Shown: positions 1-6,069, numbered from the stretch's first letter. The stretch: DNA of 6,972 nt from Bryobacterales bacterium (GCA_003154855.1 PMEV01000111.1:350-7321), one strand, 5' to 3'. The notes: generated by a model not told the origin, from the letters alone. A program made the numbers and translations.

Positions 1-2
1 AG

Positions 3-335
3 GACTCCGCCGAGGCCGACCTCATCCGGGCCGTGCGCGCGGTCCGGGAAGGCAAATCGTTTTTCAGCCCGGCGGTCAGCCGGATGCTGCTGGAGGACTA
101 TGTGCACCAGTTACAGCAGCGCGGCGAAGAAGACAGCTACGAACTGCTCACCACCCGCGAGCGAGAGCTGCTCCAGCTTCTGGCCGAGGGCAAATCCAAT
201 AAAGACGTGGCGAATCTGCTCAACGTGAGTGTGTACACGGTGGAGACGCATCGCGCTCACATTCTGCAGAAACTCGGGTTACACACGGTTCCCGACCTGA
301 TCCTCTACGCCGTGCGCAAGGGAATCATCGGCTGA
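3..335 (+). CDS. NarL/LuxR-family response regulator, C-terminal part (5' end outside window)
   Basis: Partial gene. The open frame runs from the window edge, so the GTG at 33 is internal and not the real start. The first residues (ADLIRAVRAVREGKSFFSP) match the last helix and linker of a receiver domain as found in NarL/FixJ-type regulators. They are followed by a complete LuxR-type helix-turn-helix beginning at LTTRERELLQLLAEGKS, with the recognition region VSVYTVETHRAHILQKLGL and the usual ending DLILYAVRKGIIG. Such proteins bind DNA as dimers after phosphorylation of the receiver by a histidine kinase. A HisKA_3 kinase, the class that normally pairs with NarL-type regulators, is encoded at 1887-3272, so the two could be partners (inference). 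The phospho-accepting Asp lies upstream of the window. The stop codon lies inside the 3' end of the convergent vWFA gene. Family assignment is secure; the target genes are unknown. Confidence 0.93.
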   Translation, partial: DSAEADLIRAVRAVREGKSFFSPAVSRMLLEDYVHQLQQRGEEDSYELLTTRERELLQLLAEGKSNKDVANLLNVSVYTVETHRAHILQKLGLHTVPDLILYAVRKGIIG

Positions 336-1248
336 GCCGGGCCTCCCGCAACTCGGTGGGAGCGTAGTAACCGGGACGCCAATAGGCGTGGAGGTGGCGC
401 ACGCGGGCCCGTCCGGCGAGTTTGAGGGCCACCTTGTGATACTTCCCGTCGGCGCTCAGCGGTTTGAACCCCAGCACGTACTGATAGCGGATATCGATCC
501 GGCTCATGGTCTTGGGAAGTTCCCGCGGATCGGCGGCCTCGAAGTAGCGGCCGCCCGACTCTTCCGCCAGGCTGGTCAGGATTTCGCTCCCCACTCGCTC
601 CGGCGGCCCGCCATCGGGTGACATCTCGGGCTGCCGGACACCTACTCCAATCGCGTAGAGGTTGGTCTCGGACTCCTGCAAGAGCCGCCGCAGCTCCAGT
701 TCCGTGTAGCGGCTGTTGTTATCGTCTCCGTCCGAGACGACTAACATCGCCTTTCTGGAGTTGTGGCCGTTCCGCAGCGTGCTGGCGGCGAGATACACCG
801 CATCCAGCAGCGCGGTGTTCCCGCCGGCGGAGGTGTGATCCATCGTCTGAAGGACGTCTTCGGCCCGGCGCGCGAACGCGAGTCTCAGCTCCGGGCGGTC
901 GCGCACGGTAACCAACGAAAACTCGTCCTCCGGGTTGGCGGTGGCCAGGAAGGCGGCGAGGGCTTTGCGGGCCAGGGGCATCACGTGTTCCATGCTGGCG
1001 CTTACGTCCCACACGATAGCCACCGAGAGCGGCGCGTCCTCGATCGAGAAGCTCGCGATCCGCTGCGCCACGCCGCGTTCGAGAAGCTGAAAGTCCTCCG
1101 GGTGGAGATCGGCGACGAAGCGGTCGTTTCGGTCCACCACGCTGGCATTCACCAGCGTCAGATTCACGTCGGAACGAAAAGGCCGGGCCCCCGGTTCCCC
1201 CGCGAGAGCCACGGCGGCGCACGCGCTCATGCACAACGCCAGACGCAT
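325..1248 (-). CDS. Secreted vWFA-domain protein (acidobacterial VWFA-related family)
   Basis: About 307 residues. The N-terminus (MRLALCMSACAAVALAGEP) is a plausible Sec signal peptide, so export is predicted. Residues around 27-75 form the small beta-rich region with the pattern LTLVNASVVDRNDRFVADL and EDFQLLERG that precedes the A domain in proteins annotated as VWFA-related Acidobacterial domain (TIGR03436 type). The A domain follows. Numbering from the upstream GTG, its metal-ion-dependent adhesion site is intact: DVSAS (D82, S84, S86), T146 in GGNTALLD, and D174/D176 in VVSDGDD. These proteins are thought to bind ligands through Mg2+; the ligand is unknown here. An ATG at 1246-1248 is chosen as start; a GTG one codon upstream (1249-1251) is equally possible, and the G-rich stretch upstream is a weak ribosome site. 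The gene is tail-to-tail with the response regulator (11-bp overlap) and head-to-head with the receiver-like gene. A perfect palindrome lies about 35 bp upstream. Confidence 0.92.
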   Translation of the reverse strand: MRLALCMSACAAVALAGEPGARPFRSDVNLTLVNASVVDRNDRFVADLHPEDFQLLERGVAQRIASFSIEDAPLSVAIVWDVSASMEHVMPLARKALAAFLATANPEDEFSLVTVRDRPELRLAFARRAEDVLQTMDHTSAGGNTALLDAVYLAASTLRNGHNSRKAMLVVSDGDDNNSRYTELELRRLLQESETNLYAIGVGVRQPEMSPDGGPPERVGSEILTSLAEESGGRYFEAADPRELPKTMSRIDIRYQYVLGFKPLSADGKYHKVALKLAGRARVRHLHAYWRPGYYAPTELREARLSR

Positions 1249-1283
1249 CACGCCCCCACTGTAACCGGAGAGGCCCCGTTGCC

Positions 1284-1307
1284 GAAATACCGCCCGGGCG
1301 GTATTTC
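1284..1307. promoter_or_regulatory. Perfect 24-bp palindrome in divergent promoter region (putative operator)
   Basis: The left arm GAAATACCGCCC (1284-1295) is followed without a spacer by its exact reverse complement (1296-1307). It sits between the divergent vWFA gene and the receiver-like gene. Eight bases of the outer half-site, GAAATACC, recur at 1345-1352 in the same orientation as the left arm, 61 bp downstream. No T-run follows, and the DNA lies between two gene starts, so a terminator is unlikely. A binding site for a dimeric regulator controlling one or both genes is the simplest reading, but no regulator is identified. The encoded NarL-type regulator is one candidate, though NarL heptamers do not obviously match. 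Confidence 0.6.
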
Positions 1308-1411
1308 CATCGGGTTCGGTCCGGGTAGTGGCTCTTGGCGGGATGAAATACCATCTCGACCGGATAGGGCCGTGCGCCCGGGAGTGCCTATTCTTAGGGG
1401 TGAGTCCGAAA

Positions 1412-1882
1412 GTGTGGGACTGTGTCTATCTGACCTCGTCGTTGCGATTCGCGGATGCGGTGGTGCGGTTGCTCGGGCGCGCGGATCTGCGCGCTCGTGC
1501 CGTCGCCACCCTGGATCACGCCCGCTCGACCCTCGGCCTGGAGCCCGGCGCCGCCCTGATCACCGAGTCCGCATTCCTGGACGGCGACTGGCGGGATGCG
1601 CTGGCGATGGCCAAGGAATCCGCGCCTGGGGCTCCGGTGATTGTCCTGCTGCGGGAGTTCGACGGCGCGGCCTGGGTGCAGGCGCTCCAGAGCGGCGCCT
1701 ACGATGTGCTGGCAGCACCCCGCGATTTCGAGCGTCTTTCCCGGACGGTAATCGGGGCGCTTCGACAGCGCGCCATTCCCGCCGGCGATTCGGATGCCGG
1801 CCGTTCCGGTTCGTGGGTTCACCGTCTCGCGTCTCTCCTGCGGAACCGCCATCCTCGGCGCGCGATTGGGGTATCCTCGTAG
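1412..1882 (+). CDS. Degenerate receiver-like (pseudo-REC) protein upstream of histidine kinase
   Basis: From the chosen GTG start the protein has 156 residues. Residues 1-120 look like a CheY-type receiver fold: a first strand at VYLTSSLRFADAVVRLL, a third strand at AALITES, then APVIVLLREFDGAAWVQALQSGAYDVLAAP, which resembles strand 4, helix 4 and strand 5. The key residues are missing. The phospho-acceptor Asp position reads T51/E52, the switch Thr/Ser is replaced (VLLRE), and the conserved Lys of the usual KP is Ala (LAAP). It is therefore probably not phosphorylated. No output domain is visible; the last 40 residues are Arg/Ser/Gly-rich. The start is uncertain. GTG 1412 has AGGGGTGA (1396-1403) at 8 nt spacing and begins at the fold boundary. 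GTG 1328 (184 aa) and ATG 1343 are in frame but would place coding sequence over the GAAATACC half-site. The kinase gene starts 4 nt after the stop, so the two are probably co-translated. Confidence 0.72.
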   Translation: MWDCVYLTSSLRFADAVVRLLGRADLRARAVATLDHARSTLGLEPGAALITESAFLDGDWRDALAMAKESAPGAPVIVLLREFDGAAWVQALQSGAYDVLAAPRDFERLSRTVIGALRQRAIPAGDSDAGRSGSWVHRLASLLRNRHPRRAIGVSS

Positions 1883-1886
1883 TCGG

Positions 1887-3272
1887 ATGGGGATCAACCT
1901 GCCGCGTGGGTGGCGCTTTCCGTCGGGTGCCAAGCTGGCGCTGGTGGTTGGATTCGGCGGGTTGCTGGCTTTGATGGCCGCGGCCGGCTGGGACTCGGTC
2001 CGAATGCTGGGGCGGATCGAGGCGAGAAACACCCAGATCACCCACCGGTTTCTGAACCGCAATCGCCTGCTTGAGCGGATCCGCGACGCCCTTTACCTTT
2101 CCAGCACCTATCTCCGCGACTACCTGCTGGACCCGGACGCCCAGGCCGCGACGAGTCACCTGACCCAGTTCCAGCGCTTACAGAAGGGCATCGACGACGA
2201 CCTGGCCGGCTACTCCCGCCTGCTCGCGCCGCCGGAGCAGGCCGCCCTGGCGAGCTTGCGGCTACAGTTGGAGACGCTGCGGAAATCGGTGGATCCCGTC
2301 TTCTCGTGGAGCGCCGAAAGGAGGAGCCACGAGGGGTATTCCTTCCTGACCGGCGTCGTCATTCCGCAGCGCGCCCAGGTGCTCGCGGCCGCGGACCAGA
2401 TCGCGGAACTGAACGAAAAGCAGGTGCGGGAAAGCGATTCGCGCTCGGCAGCCGTGTACCGGGCGTATCGCCTTCGCATGCGACTCGTGCTGGCGCTCGC
2501 CCTGGCCTCGGGCGCCTTGCTCTCCTGGTTCACCATTTCCTACACGCTGCGGCTCGAACGGGAGGCCCGCGACCGGCACAATGAGACGCTGCGTACCCGC
2601 GACCAACTAGAGAGGCTCTCCGCTCGGCTCCAGGACGCCCAGGAACAGGAGCGGCGGAATCTCTCACGGGAATTGCATGACGAGATCGGGCAATCCTTGA
2701 CCGCACTGCTCGTCGACCTCGGCAACGCCCTCGCCGAAATCCCGCCGGAGCGGACCGAACTGCGGAGCACGCTCGCTTCCGCCAAACAAATGGCCGAGCA
2801 GACGGTGAGCACCGTGCGAAACCTGGCGCTGCTGCTCCGGCCCTCCATGCTGGACGATTTCGGGCTGGTGCCCGCCCTCCACTGGCAGGCGCGGGAGATC
2901 TCCCGGCGAACGGGATTGCGCGTTGAAGTCTCCGCCGAGGAGGTGAGCGAGGCTCTCCCCGACGAGCACAAAACGTGTATCTACCGGATCGTTCAGGAGG
3001 CGCTGCACAACTGCGCCCGGCATGCCTCGGCCAAGACGGTGAAAGTGGTGGTGCGCCAGGAGCCGGCTAGGATCATCATGGTGGTTCAGGACGACGGCCG
3101 CGGATTCGATGTAACCGTGAACCGGGGGCTGGGCCTGGTGGGCATGGAGGAGCGCGTGCGCCGGCTCGGAGGCGAGTTCGAAGTGCAATCGGAGCCGGGC
3201 AAGGGCGCCCTCGTCAGAGTGGAACTGCCGCTTGACGAGGCGCGTGGCCCGGCGCCAGCCTCAGCCGGGTAG
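1887..3272 (+). CDS. Membrane sensor histidine kinase, HisKA_3 / NarX-LiaS class
   Basis: The protein has 461 residues. TM1 is at about 15-34 (AKLALVVGFGGLLALMAAAG) and TM2 at about 198-218 (MRLVLALALASGALLSWF). They enclose a mainly helical extracytoplasmic sensor of about 160 residues without a recognisable ligand motif, possibly a four-helix bundle or CHASE3-like. After TM2 comes a coiled-coil linker (about 222-255). The HisKA_3 box is RELHDEIGQSLTALLVDL, with phospho-acceptor His264. The HATPase_c domain has its N box at YRIVQEALHNCARHA (Asn375), G1 at DDGRGF (402-407) and G2 at GLGLVGM (414-420). All catalytic elements are present. This kinase class normally phosphorylates NarL/LuxR-type regulators such as the one at the window start. 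ATG 1887 is preferred because it follows the upstream stop by 4 nt and leaves a normal short N-tail before TM1. The frame stays open back to 1794, but that start would overlap the preceding gene by 89 nt. No convincing terminator follows. Confidence 0.94.
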   Translation: MGINLPRGWRFPSGAKLALVVGFGGLLALMAAAGWDSVRMLGRIEARNTQITHRFLNRNRLLERIRDALYLSSTYLRDYLLDPDAQAATSHLTQFQRLQKGIDDDLAGYSRLLAPPEQAALASLRLQLETLRKSVDPVFSWSAERRSHEGYSFLTGVVIPQRAQVLAAADQIAELNEKQVRESDSRSAAVYRAYRLRMRLVLALALASGALLSWFTISYTLRLEREARDRHNETLRTRDQLERLSARLQDAQEQERRNLSRELHDEIGQSLTALLVDLGNALAEIPPERTELRSTLASAKQMAEQTVSTVRNLALLLRPSMLDDFGLVPALHWQAREISRRTGLRVEVSAEEVSEALPDEHKTCIYRIVQEALHNCARHASAKTVKVVVRQEPARIIMVVQDDGRGFDVTVNRGLGLVGMEERVRRLGGEFEVQSEPGKGALVRVELPLDEARGPAPASAG

Positions 3273-3440
3273 GCGCGCGGAGGATCCCGCGGCCGCTCTC
3301 GCGCCGCGAAATCCGCCGTACACCGGGGGGACGGTAGCTGTCCGTAGACAGAACGCCGCGATGCTTGAGAATCAATAATTTGAGGCCAGTCCCGATTGTC
3401 GTGGCAGGTCCCCGCCACGCCGTGTTACAAGAGAGAATCC
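3273..3440. other. Intergenic DNA between kinase gene and IS remnant
   Basis: There is no gene here. It contains small inverted repeats: CTGTC/GACAG (3338-3342 and 3347-3351) and CGTGGC/GCCACG (3400-3405 and 3414-3419). The latter lies 22 bp before the transposase start and could belong to the IS left end. Neither is followed by a T-run, so a Rho-independent terminator for the kinase gene is not supported. The true left boundary of the IS cannot be placed. Confidence 0.5.
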
Positions 3441-4358
3441 GTGCCCGAGTTCATCCTGTCCGTGTTCGCGGTGGTCCGAGTCTTCTGCCAGAGCCGAAGC
3501 GACACGGCCCTTGAAGTCCTTGTCCTCCGACAGCAGGTTGCCGTGCCTAAGCGCAAGCGGCCGTGCCCGGCATTGAAAACTCCTTCGACCGGCTGTTCTG
3601 GACGAAGTTCCGCCGCCTCTGGTCACGCTGGAGTGACGTTCTGGTTATCGTGAAGCCCGAGACTGCCATCAGTTGGCACCGTGCCGGCTTCCGGCTGTAC
3701 TGGCGATGGCGATCCCGCCGACGAGGCGGCCGACCGAAGGTCACCGATGAGATCCGGGGGCTGATCCGACGATTGGCGGAGGAGAATCGGGACTGGGGCG
3801 TCCCCAAGCTCGATGGCGAGTTGTTGAAGCTTGGATTCGTTGCCTCTGAGCGGACTGTCGCCCGCTATCTGCGTAAAATTCGACGCCGAGGCGACCCGAG
3901 TAAACGATGGTTGGCCTTTCTCCAGAATCACAGGGAGCGAACTGGGTCGCCCAACCACTGCGCGAGGCCCTTCCGGAAGCTGGCCCATACCGTTACGTGA
4001 TCCTGGACCGCGATTCGAAATTCAATGCCACCGTGATTGCGTTTCTGAAAGCGGCGGGGCTGAATCCGAAGCGGACGAGCATCCAATCGCCCTGGCAAAA
4101 CGGAACCGCGGAACGCGGGTTGGAAGTTGTCGCCGAGAGATCCTGGAGCATGTCATCGCGCTGGACAAATGACATTGACTCCGGCTCATGCGTGAATACG
4201 TGAGCTACCACCATCAGGACCATGTTCACGACTCGCTCGAAAAGGGCACACCTGACAGACGGGCTATCGAGCCGAAGCCGGCCGCGACCGCAAACGTGAC
4301 CTCCATGCCGCGCCTCGGTGGCCTGCACCATCGCTACGCGTGGCGCGAAGCGGCGTAG
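3441..4358 (+). pseudogene. Decayed integrase-core (rve, IS3/IS481-like) transposase
   Basis: One transposase can be followed across three frames. Segment 1 begins at GTG 3441 (PEFILSVFAVVRVF, then ALEVLVLRQQVAV) and runs to about 3575. A -1 frameshift at about 3571-3584 joins segment 2: FDRLFWTKFRRLW, KPETAISWHRAGFRLYWRW, then GRPKVTDEIRGLIRRL and ERTVARYLRK, the helix-turn-helix region. After FLQNH (ending 3931) an estimated 40-45 codons of the family are missing, including the strand that holds the first catalytic Asp. The frame then changes to segment 3: GPYRYVILDRDSKFN with the second Asp and SPWQNGTAER with the catalytic Glu. At about 4113-4117 one base appears lost (GAACGCGGG where a Trp codon is expected), moving to the frame of VGSCRREILEHVIALDK. 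Two in-frame TGA stops follow (4170-4172, 4176-4178). The typical tail then continues: LMREYVSYHHQDHVHDSLEKG and PRLGGLHHRYAW, ending at TAG 4356-4358. No inverted terminal repeats or target duplication could be recognised. It cannot make active transposase. The deletion estimate rests on memory of the family. Confidence 0.85.
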
Positions 4359-4639
4359 AAGATCTCCGAAATGCGTTTGCTTCCTGTCGTCGCCGTGATC
4401 GCAAATCACACGATGACGCGCAGCGCTCCCAGATCCAGCCCACAGGAGAGGAGCTTTTGCGCAGCTGCGCGGCCCGGGATCCGTCCGGACCGCCCGGATT
4501 ACCTCGCCGGTGATCTGCGCTCATCTTCACCGCGCGGCCGCCACCTACCCATCCGCGCCGGTTCACGTTACATAACCCCGCGAGCGGTGCGGACCACGTT
4601 CTGGCTACGCACCGACAGTCGCGCCTTTATCTGGACCAA
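4359..4639. other. Gene-poor stretch between IS remnant and Fic gene
   Basis: No credible gene is seen on either strand; the short open frames have low-complexity, Arg/Ser-rich translations typical of shadows in GC-rich DNA. It holds a 12-bp palindrome GCGCAGCTGCGC (4459-4470) and a small GTGAT/ATCAC hairpin (4395-4409). Part of it should be the right end of the decayed IS, but no terminal repeat was recognised. No small antitoxin gene is visible ahead of the Fic gene. Confidence 0.5.
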
Positions 4640-4669
4640 TTGGCTACCGTTCGCACAATAGGCTATTAT
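4640..4669 (+). promoter_or_regulatory. Putative sigma70-type promoter of the Fic gene with GGCTA boxes
   Basis: TTGGCT (4640-4645, 4 of 6 to consensus) and TATTAT (4664-4669, 5 of 6) are separated by 18 bp. A start of transcription near 4676 would give a leader of about 24 nt to the TTG start at 4700. The pentamer GGCTA occurs four times around it (4603, 4642, 4661, 4672). The last two form an 11-bp-period tandem (TAGGCTA at 4659 and 4670) over and just after the -10 box, a position suited to a repressor. The assignment rests on pattern only. Confidence 0.5.
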
Positions 4670-4699
4670 TAGGCTACCGGGACGCAAAGGAGACTCGCC

Positions 4700-5743
4700 T
4701 TGCCGACACTTGACCCCCGCAGATTGGCCGAAGCAACGGTCCCAGTCGGAACTGGCTGGCTTCTCGGCGCATGCATGGAGGCAAGAGGGAAACAGGACCT
4801 CTGGATCAGGCAGAAACCGGAGGTCCTGGACGTTCTGCGTGAGCAGGCCATGATCCAGAGTGCGGAATCGTCGAATCGTATTGAGGGCGTGACCGTGCCA
4901 GCGGACCGGTTGCGGCCCCTGGTCATCGGACGCGCCAAGCCACGAGACCGCTCGGAGGAAGAGCTTGCCGGGTATCGAGCGGCCCTGAATTGGATCTTCT
5001 CGCGAAAACGCGCGGTCCCGATCGCTCCGGATGTCCTCAGACGACTGCACGCTCTGGCCCAGGGCGGATCTTCCGGGGACGCCGGGGAATGGAAGAAGCG
5101 CAACAACGAGATCGTCGAGATCCTACCGAACGGCGAGCGCGATGTCCGCTTCGTCCCAACCTCCGCCAAGGACACCCCAAGAACCGTTGAGATGTTGTGC
5201 CGCAATTATCGTGCCGCCTGCGATGAGGAACGCGTTCCGCCGCTCCTGATCGTGGCGACCTTCGTCTTCGACCTCCTCTGTATCCATCCTTTTCGCGACG
5301 AGAATGGCCGCGTCTCACGGCTTGCGACATCGTTGCTGCTTCAATCGCACGGTTTTGAAGTGGCCCGGTACATCAGTCTGGAACGGCTGGTCGAAGAGAG
5401 CAAGGAGGAGTACTATCGGGTTCTCAAGCTATGCTCCGAGCGGTGGCACGAGGGCAAGAACGAGATCATTCCGTGGTGGAACTACTACCTGGGGCTGTTG
5501 CGGAATGCCTACAAGGAGTTCCAGCGCCAAGTAGAATCGGCTGGAGCCCGCCCCGCCAAGAGCGACCTGGTTCGGCAGACCGTGCTCGCACAGGTGGATC
5601 GCTTCACCTTAGCCGAGGTGGCGGCTCTGTTCCCGGCGGCCAGCCCCCAACTCGTCAAGAAGGTTCTCGCGGAGATGAAGAAGACCGGCAAGGTTCGACT
5701 CGTGGGCCGTGGGCGTGGCGCGTGGTGGGGGGTCATCCGATAG
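4700..5743 (+). CDS. Fic family protein (predicted AMP transferase, class II autoinhibited, C-terminal winged helix)
   Basis: The protein has 347 residues, close to the usual length of SoFic-like proteins. Residues 1-80 form the Fic N-terminal domain. The inhibitory-helix motif [S/T]xxxE[G/N] is present as S58-N-R-I-E62-G63; in this class the Glu blocks productive ATP binding within the same protein, so no separate antitoxin is needed. The flap region is near 130-155 (EWKKRNNEIVEILPNG...RFVP). The Fic motif is H196-PFRDENGRVSR-207, with catalytic His196, Asp200, Asn202 and Arg204. Residue 201 is Glu where Gly (sometimes Ala) is usual. Residues of about 285-347 (TLAEVAALFPAASPQLVKKVLAEMKKTGKVRLVG) look like a winged helix. 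The family transfers AMP from ATP to hydroxyl side chains of target proteins; the target is unknown. The TTG start is chosen because AAAGGAGA (4686-4693) lies at ideal spacing. The gene is monocistronic, downstream of an IS remnant and about 275 bp from a tRNA-fragment boundary, consistent with mobile cargo. Confidence 0.93.
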   Translation: MPTLDPRRLAEATVPVGTGWLLGACMEARGKQDLWIRQKPEVLDVLREQAMIQSAESSNRIEGVTVPADRLRPLVIGRAKPRDRSEEELAGYRAALNWIFSRKRAVPIAPDVLRRLHALAQGGSSGDAGEWKKRNNEIVEILPNGERDVRFVPTSAKDTPRTVEMLCRNYRAACDEERVPPLLIVATFVFDLLCIHPFRDENGRVSRLATSLLLQSHGFEVARYISLERLVEESKEEYYRVLKLCSERWHEGKNEIIPWWNYYLGLLRNAYKEFQRQVESAGARPAKSDLVRQTVLAQVDRFTLAEVAALFPAASPQLVKKVLAEMKKTGKVRLVGRGRGAWWGVIR

Positions 5744-6019
5744 GGCCTGCGCCGCTCAGGAATCGTGCGCCCAATGGCGGCTCACCGCGAATCACGATGC
5801 GCAGGGGGGGCGGGGAAGGCGGTGGAAGGTCGACAAGCCCCAGGCAAAGCTGCCAACTCCGACTATGCCCAATACTATGCCCACCCTGTGCATGGAGAGG
5901 GTGTGACGGCTTGGTACGGCCGCTGCCGAGATAGGCAGCAAGTGGCTAGCGGGAAAGAACGTGTCGCAACTGGAAACAACCGCTATGCCCATGGCTAAGT
6001 CGTTCATTCTCATCGTCAT
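5744..6019. other. Non-coding stretch between Fic gene and tRNA fragment
   Basis: No supported gene. The minus-strand open frame that crosses it starts in the antisense of the tRNA fragment and is artefactual. The region holds three copies of CTATGCCCA (listed separately), a run of eight G near 5805-5812, and no convincing terminator for the Fic gene. If the tRNA fragment is an attachment site, this is the end of the integrated element. Confidence 0.5.
5863..5991 (+). repeat. Three direct repeats CTATGCCCA next to the tRNA fragment (possible integrase arm sites)
   Basis: CTATGCCCA occurs exactly at 5863-5871, 5875-5883 and 5983-5991. The first two share an extra A (ACTATGCCCA) and have a 12-bp period. 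The third is 28 bp before the tRNA fragment. Short direct repeats within about 150 bp of the core, on the element side, are how arm-type sites of tyrosine recombinases are arranged. No integrase gene is in the window, so the role is inferred from position alone. Confidence 0.4.
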
Positions 6020-6069
6020 CCTGGTTCGGGACCAGGAGGTCGGTGGTTCGAATCCACTCGCCCCGACCA
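6020..6069 (+). tRNA. 3' half of tRNA-Pro(CGG); truncated, putative att site
   Basis: The sequence folds as the 3' half of a tRNA. Anticodon stem CCTGG (6020-6024), loop TTCGGGA with anticodon CGG (6027-6029), stem CCAGG (6032-6036), variable loop AGGTC, T stem GGTGG with loop TTCGAAT and CCACT (6042-6058), acceptor strand CGCCCCG (6059-6065), discriminator A and encoded CCA (6067-6069). The anticodon loop and variable region agree with the known bacterial tRNA-Pro(CGG). The 5' half is absent: the expected partner CGGGGCG and a D arm are not upstream, and the match stops at the anticodon stem (position 27). It therefore cannot make a working tRNA. A 3' fragment starting at the anticodon arm is the usual scar of a tyrosine-recombinase element integrated into a tRNA gene. 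The intact copy would then lie to the left, outside the window, in the same orientation. Confidence 0.88.

Noticed and set aside
1794..1886. Extended start for the histidine kinase at 1794
   Set aside because: It would overlap the receiver-like gene by 89 nt and add 31 residues before TM1 that look like that gene's shadow. ATG 1887, 4 nt after the upstream stop, is simpler.
719..1974. Long open frames in other frames across the vWFA and receiver genes (plus 763-1974, minus 719-1354, minus 1394-2062)
   Set aside because: Arg/Pro/Gly-rich translations without domains, overlapping well-supported genes. Typical GC-rich shadows.
3273..3310. GC-rich inverted repeats after the kinase gene as a terminator
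   Set aside because: The arms are imperfect with a long loop and no T-run follows, so a Rho-independent terminator is not supported.
3571..3584. Programmed -1 frameshift in the transposase
   Set aside because: No clear A-AAA-AAG-type slippery heptamer with a downstream structure is seen, and the gene carries other plain disruptions, so mutation is more likely.
3563..4000. A separate 145-residue gene in the middle of the IS remnant
   Set aside because: It is the middle segment of the broken transposase; its end after FLQNH is out-of-frame translation past a deletion.
4371..4661. Possible small antitoxin gene upstream of the Fic gene
   Set aside because: The 96-residue translation is Arg/Ser/Pro-rich with no helix-turn-helix or inhibitory motif, has no ribosome site, and runs into the promoter. 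The Fic protein carries its own inhibitory helix.
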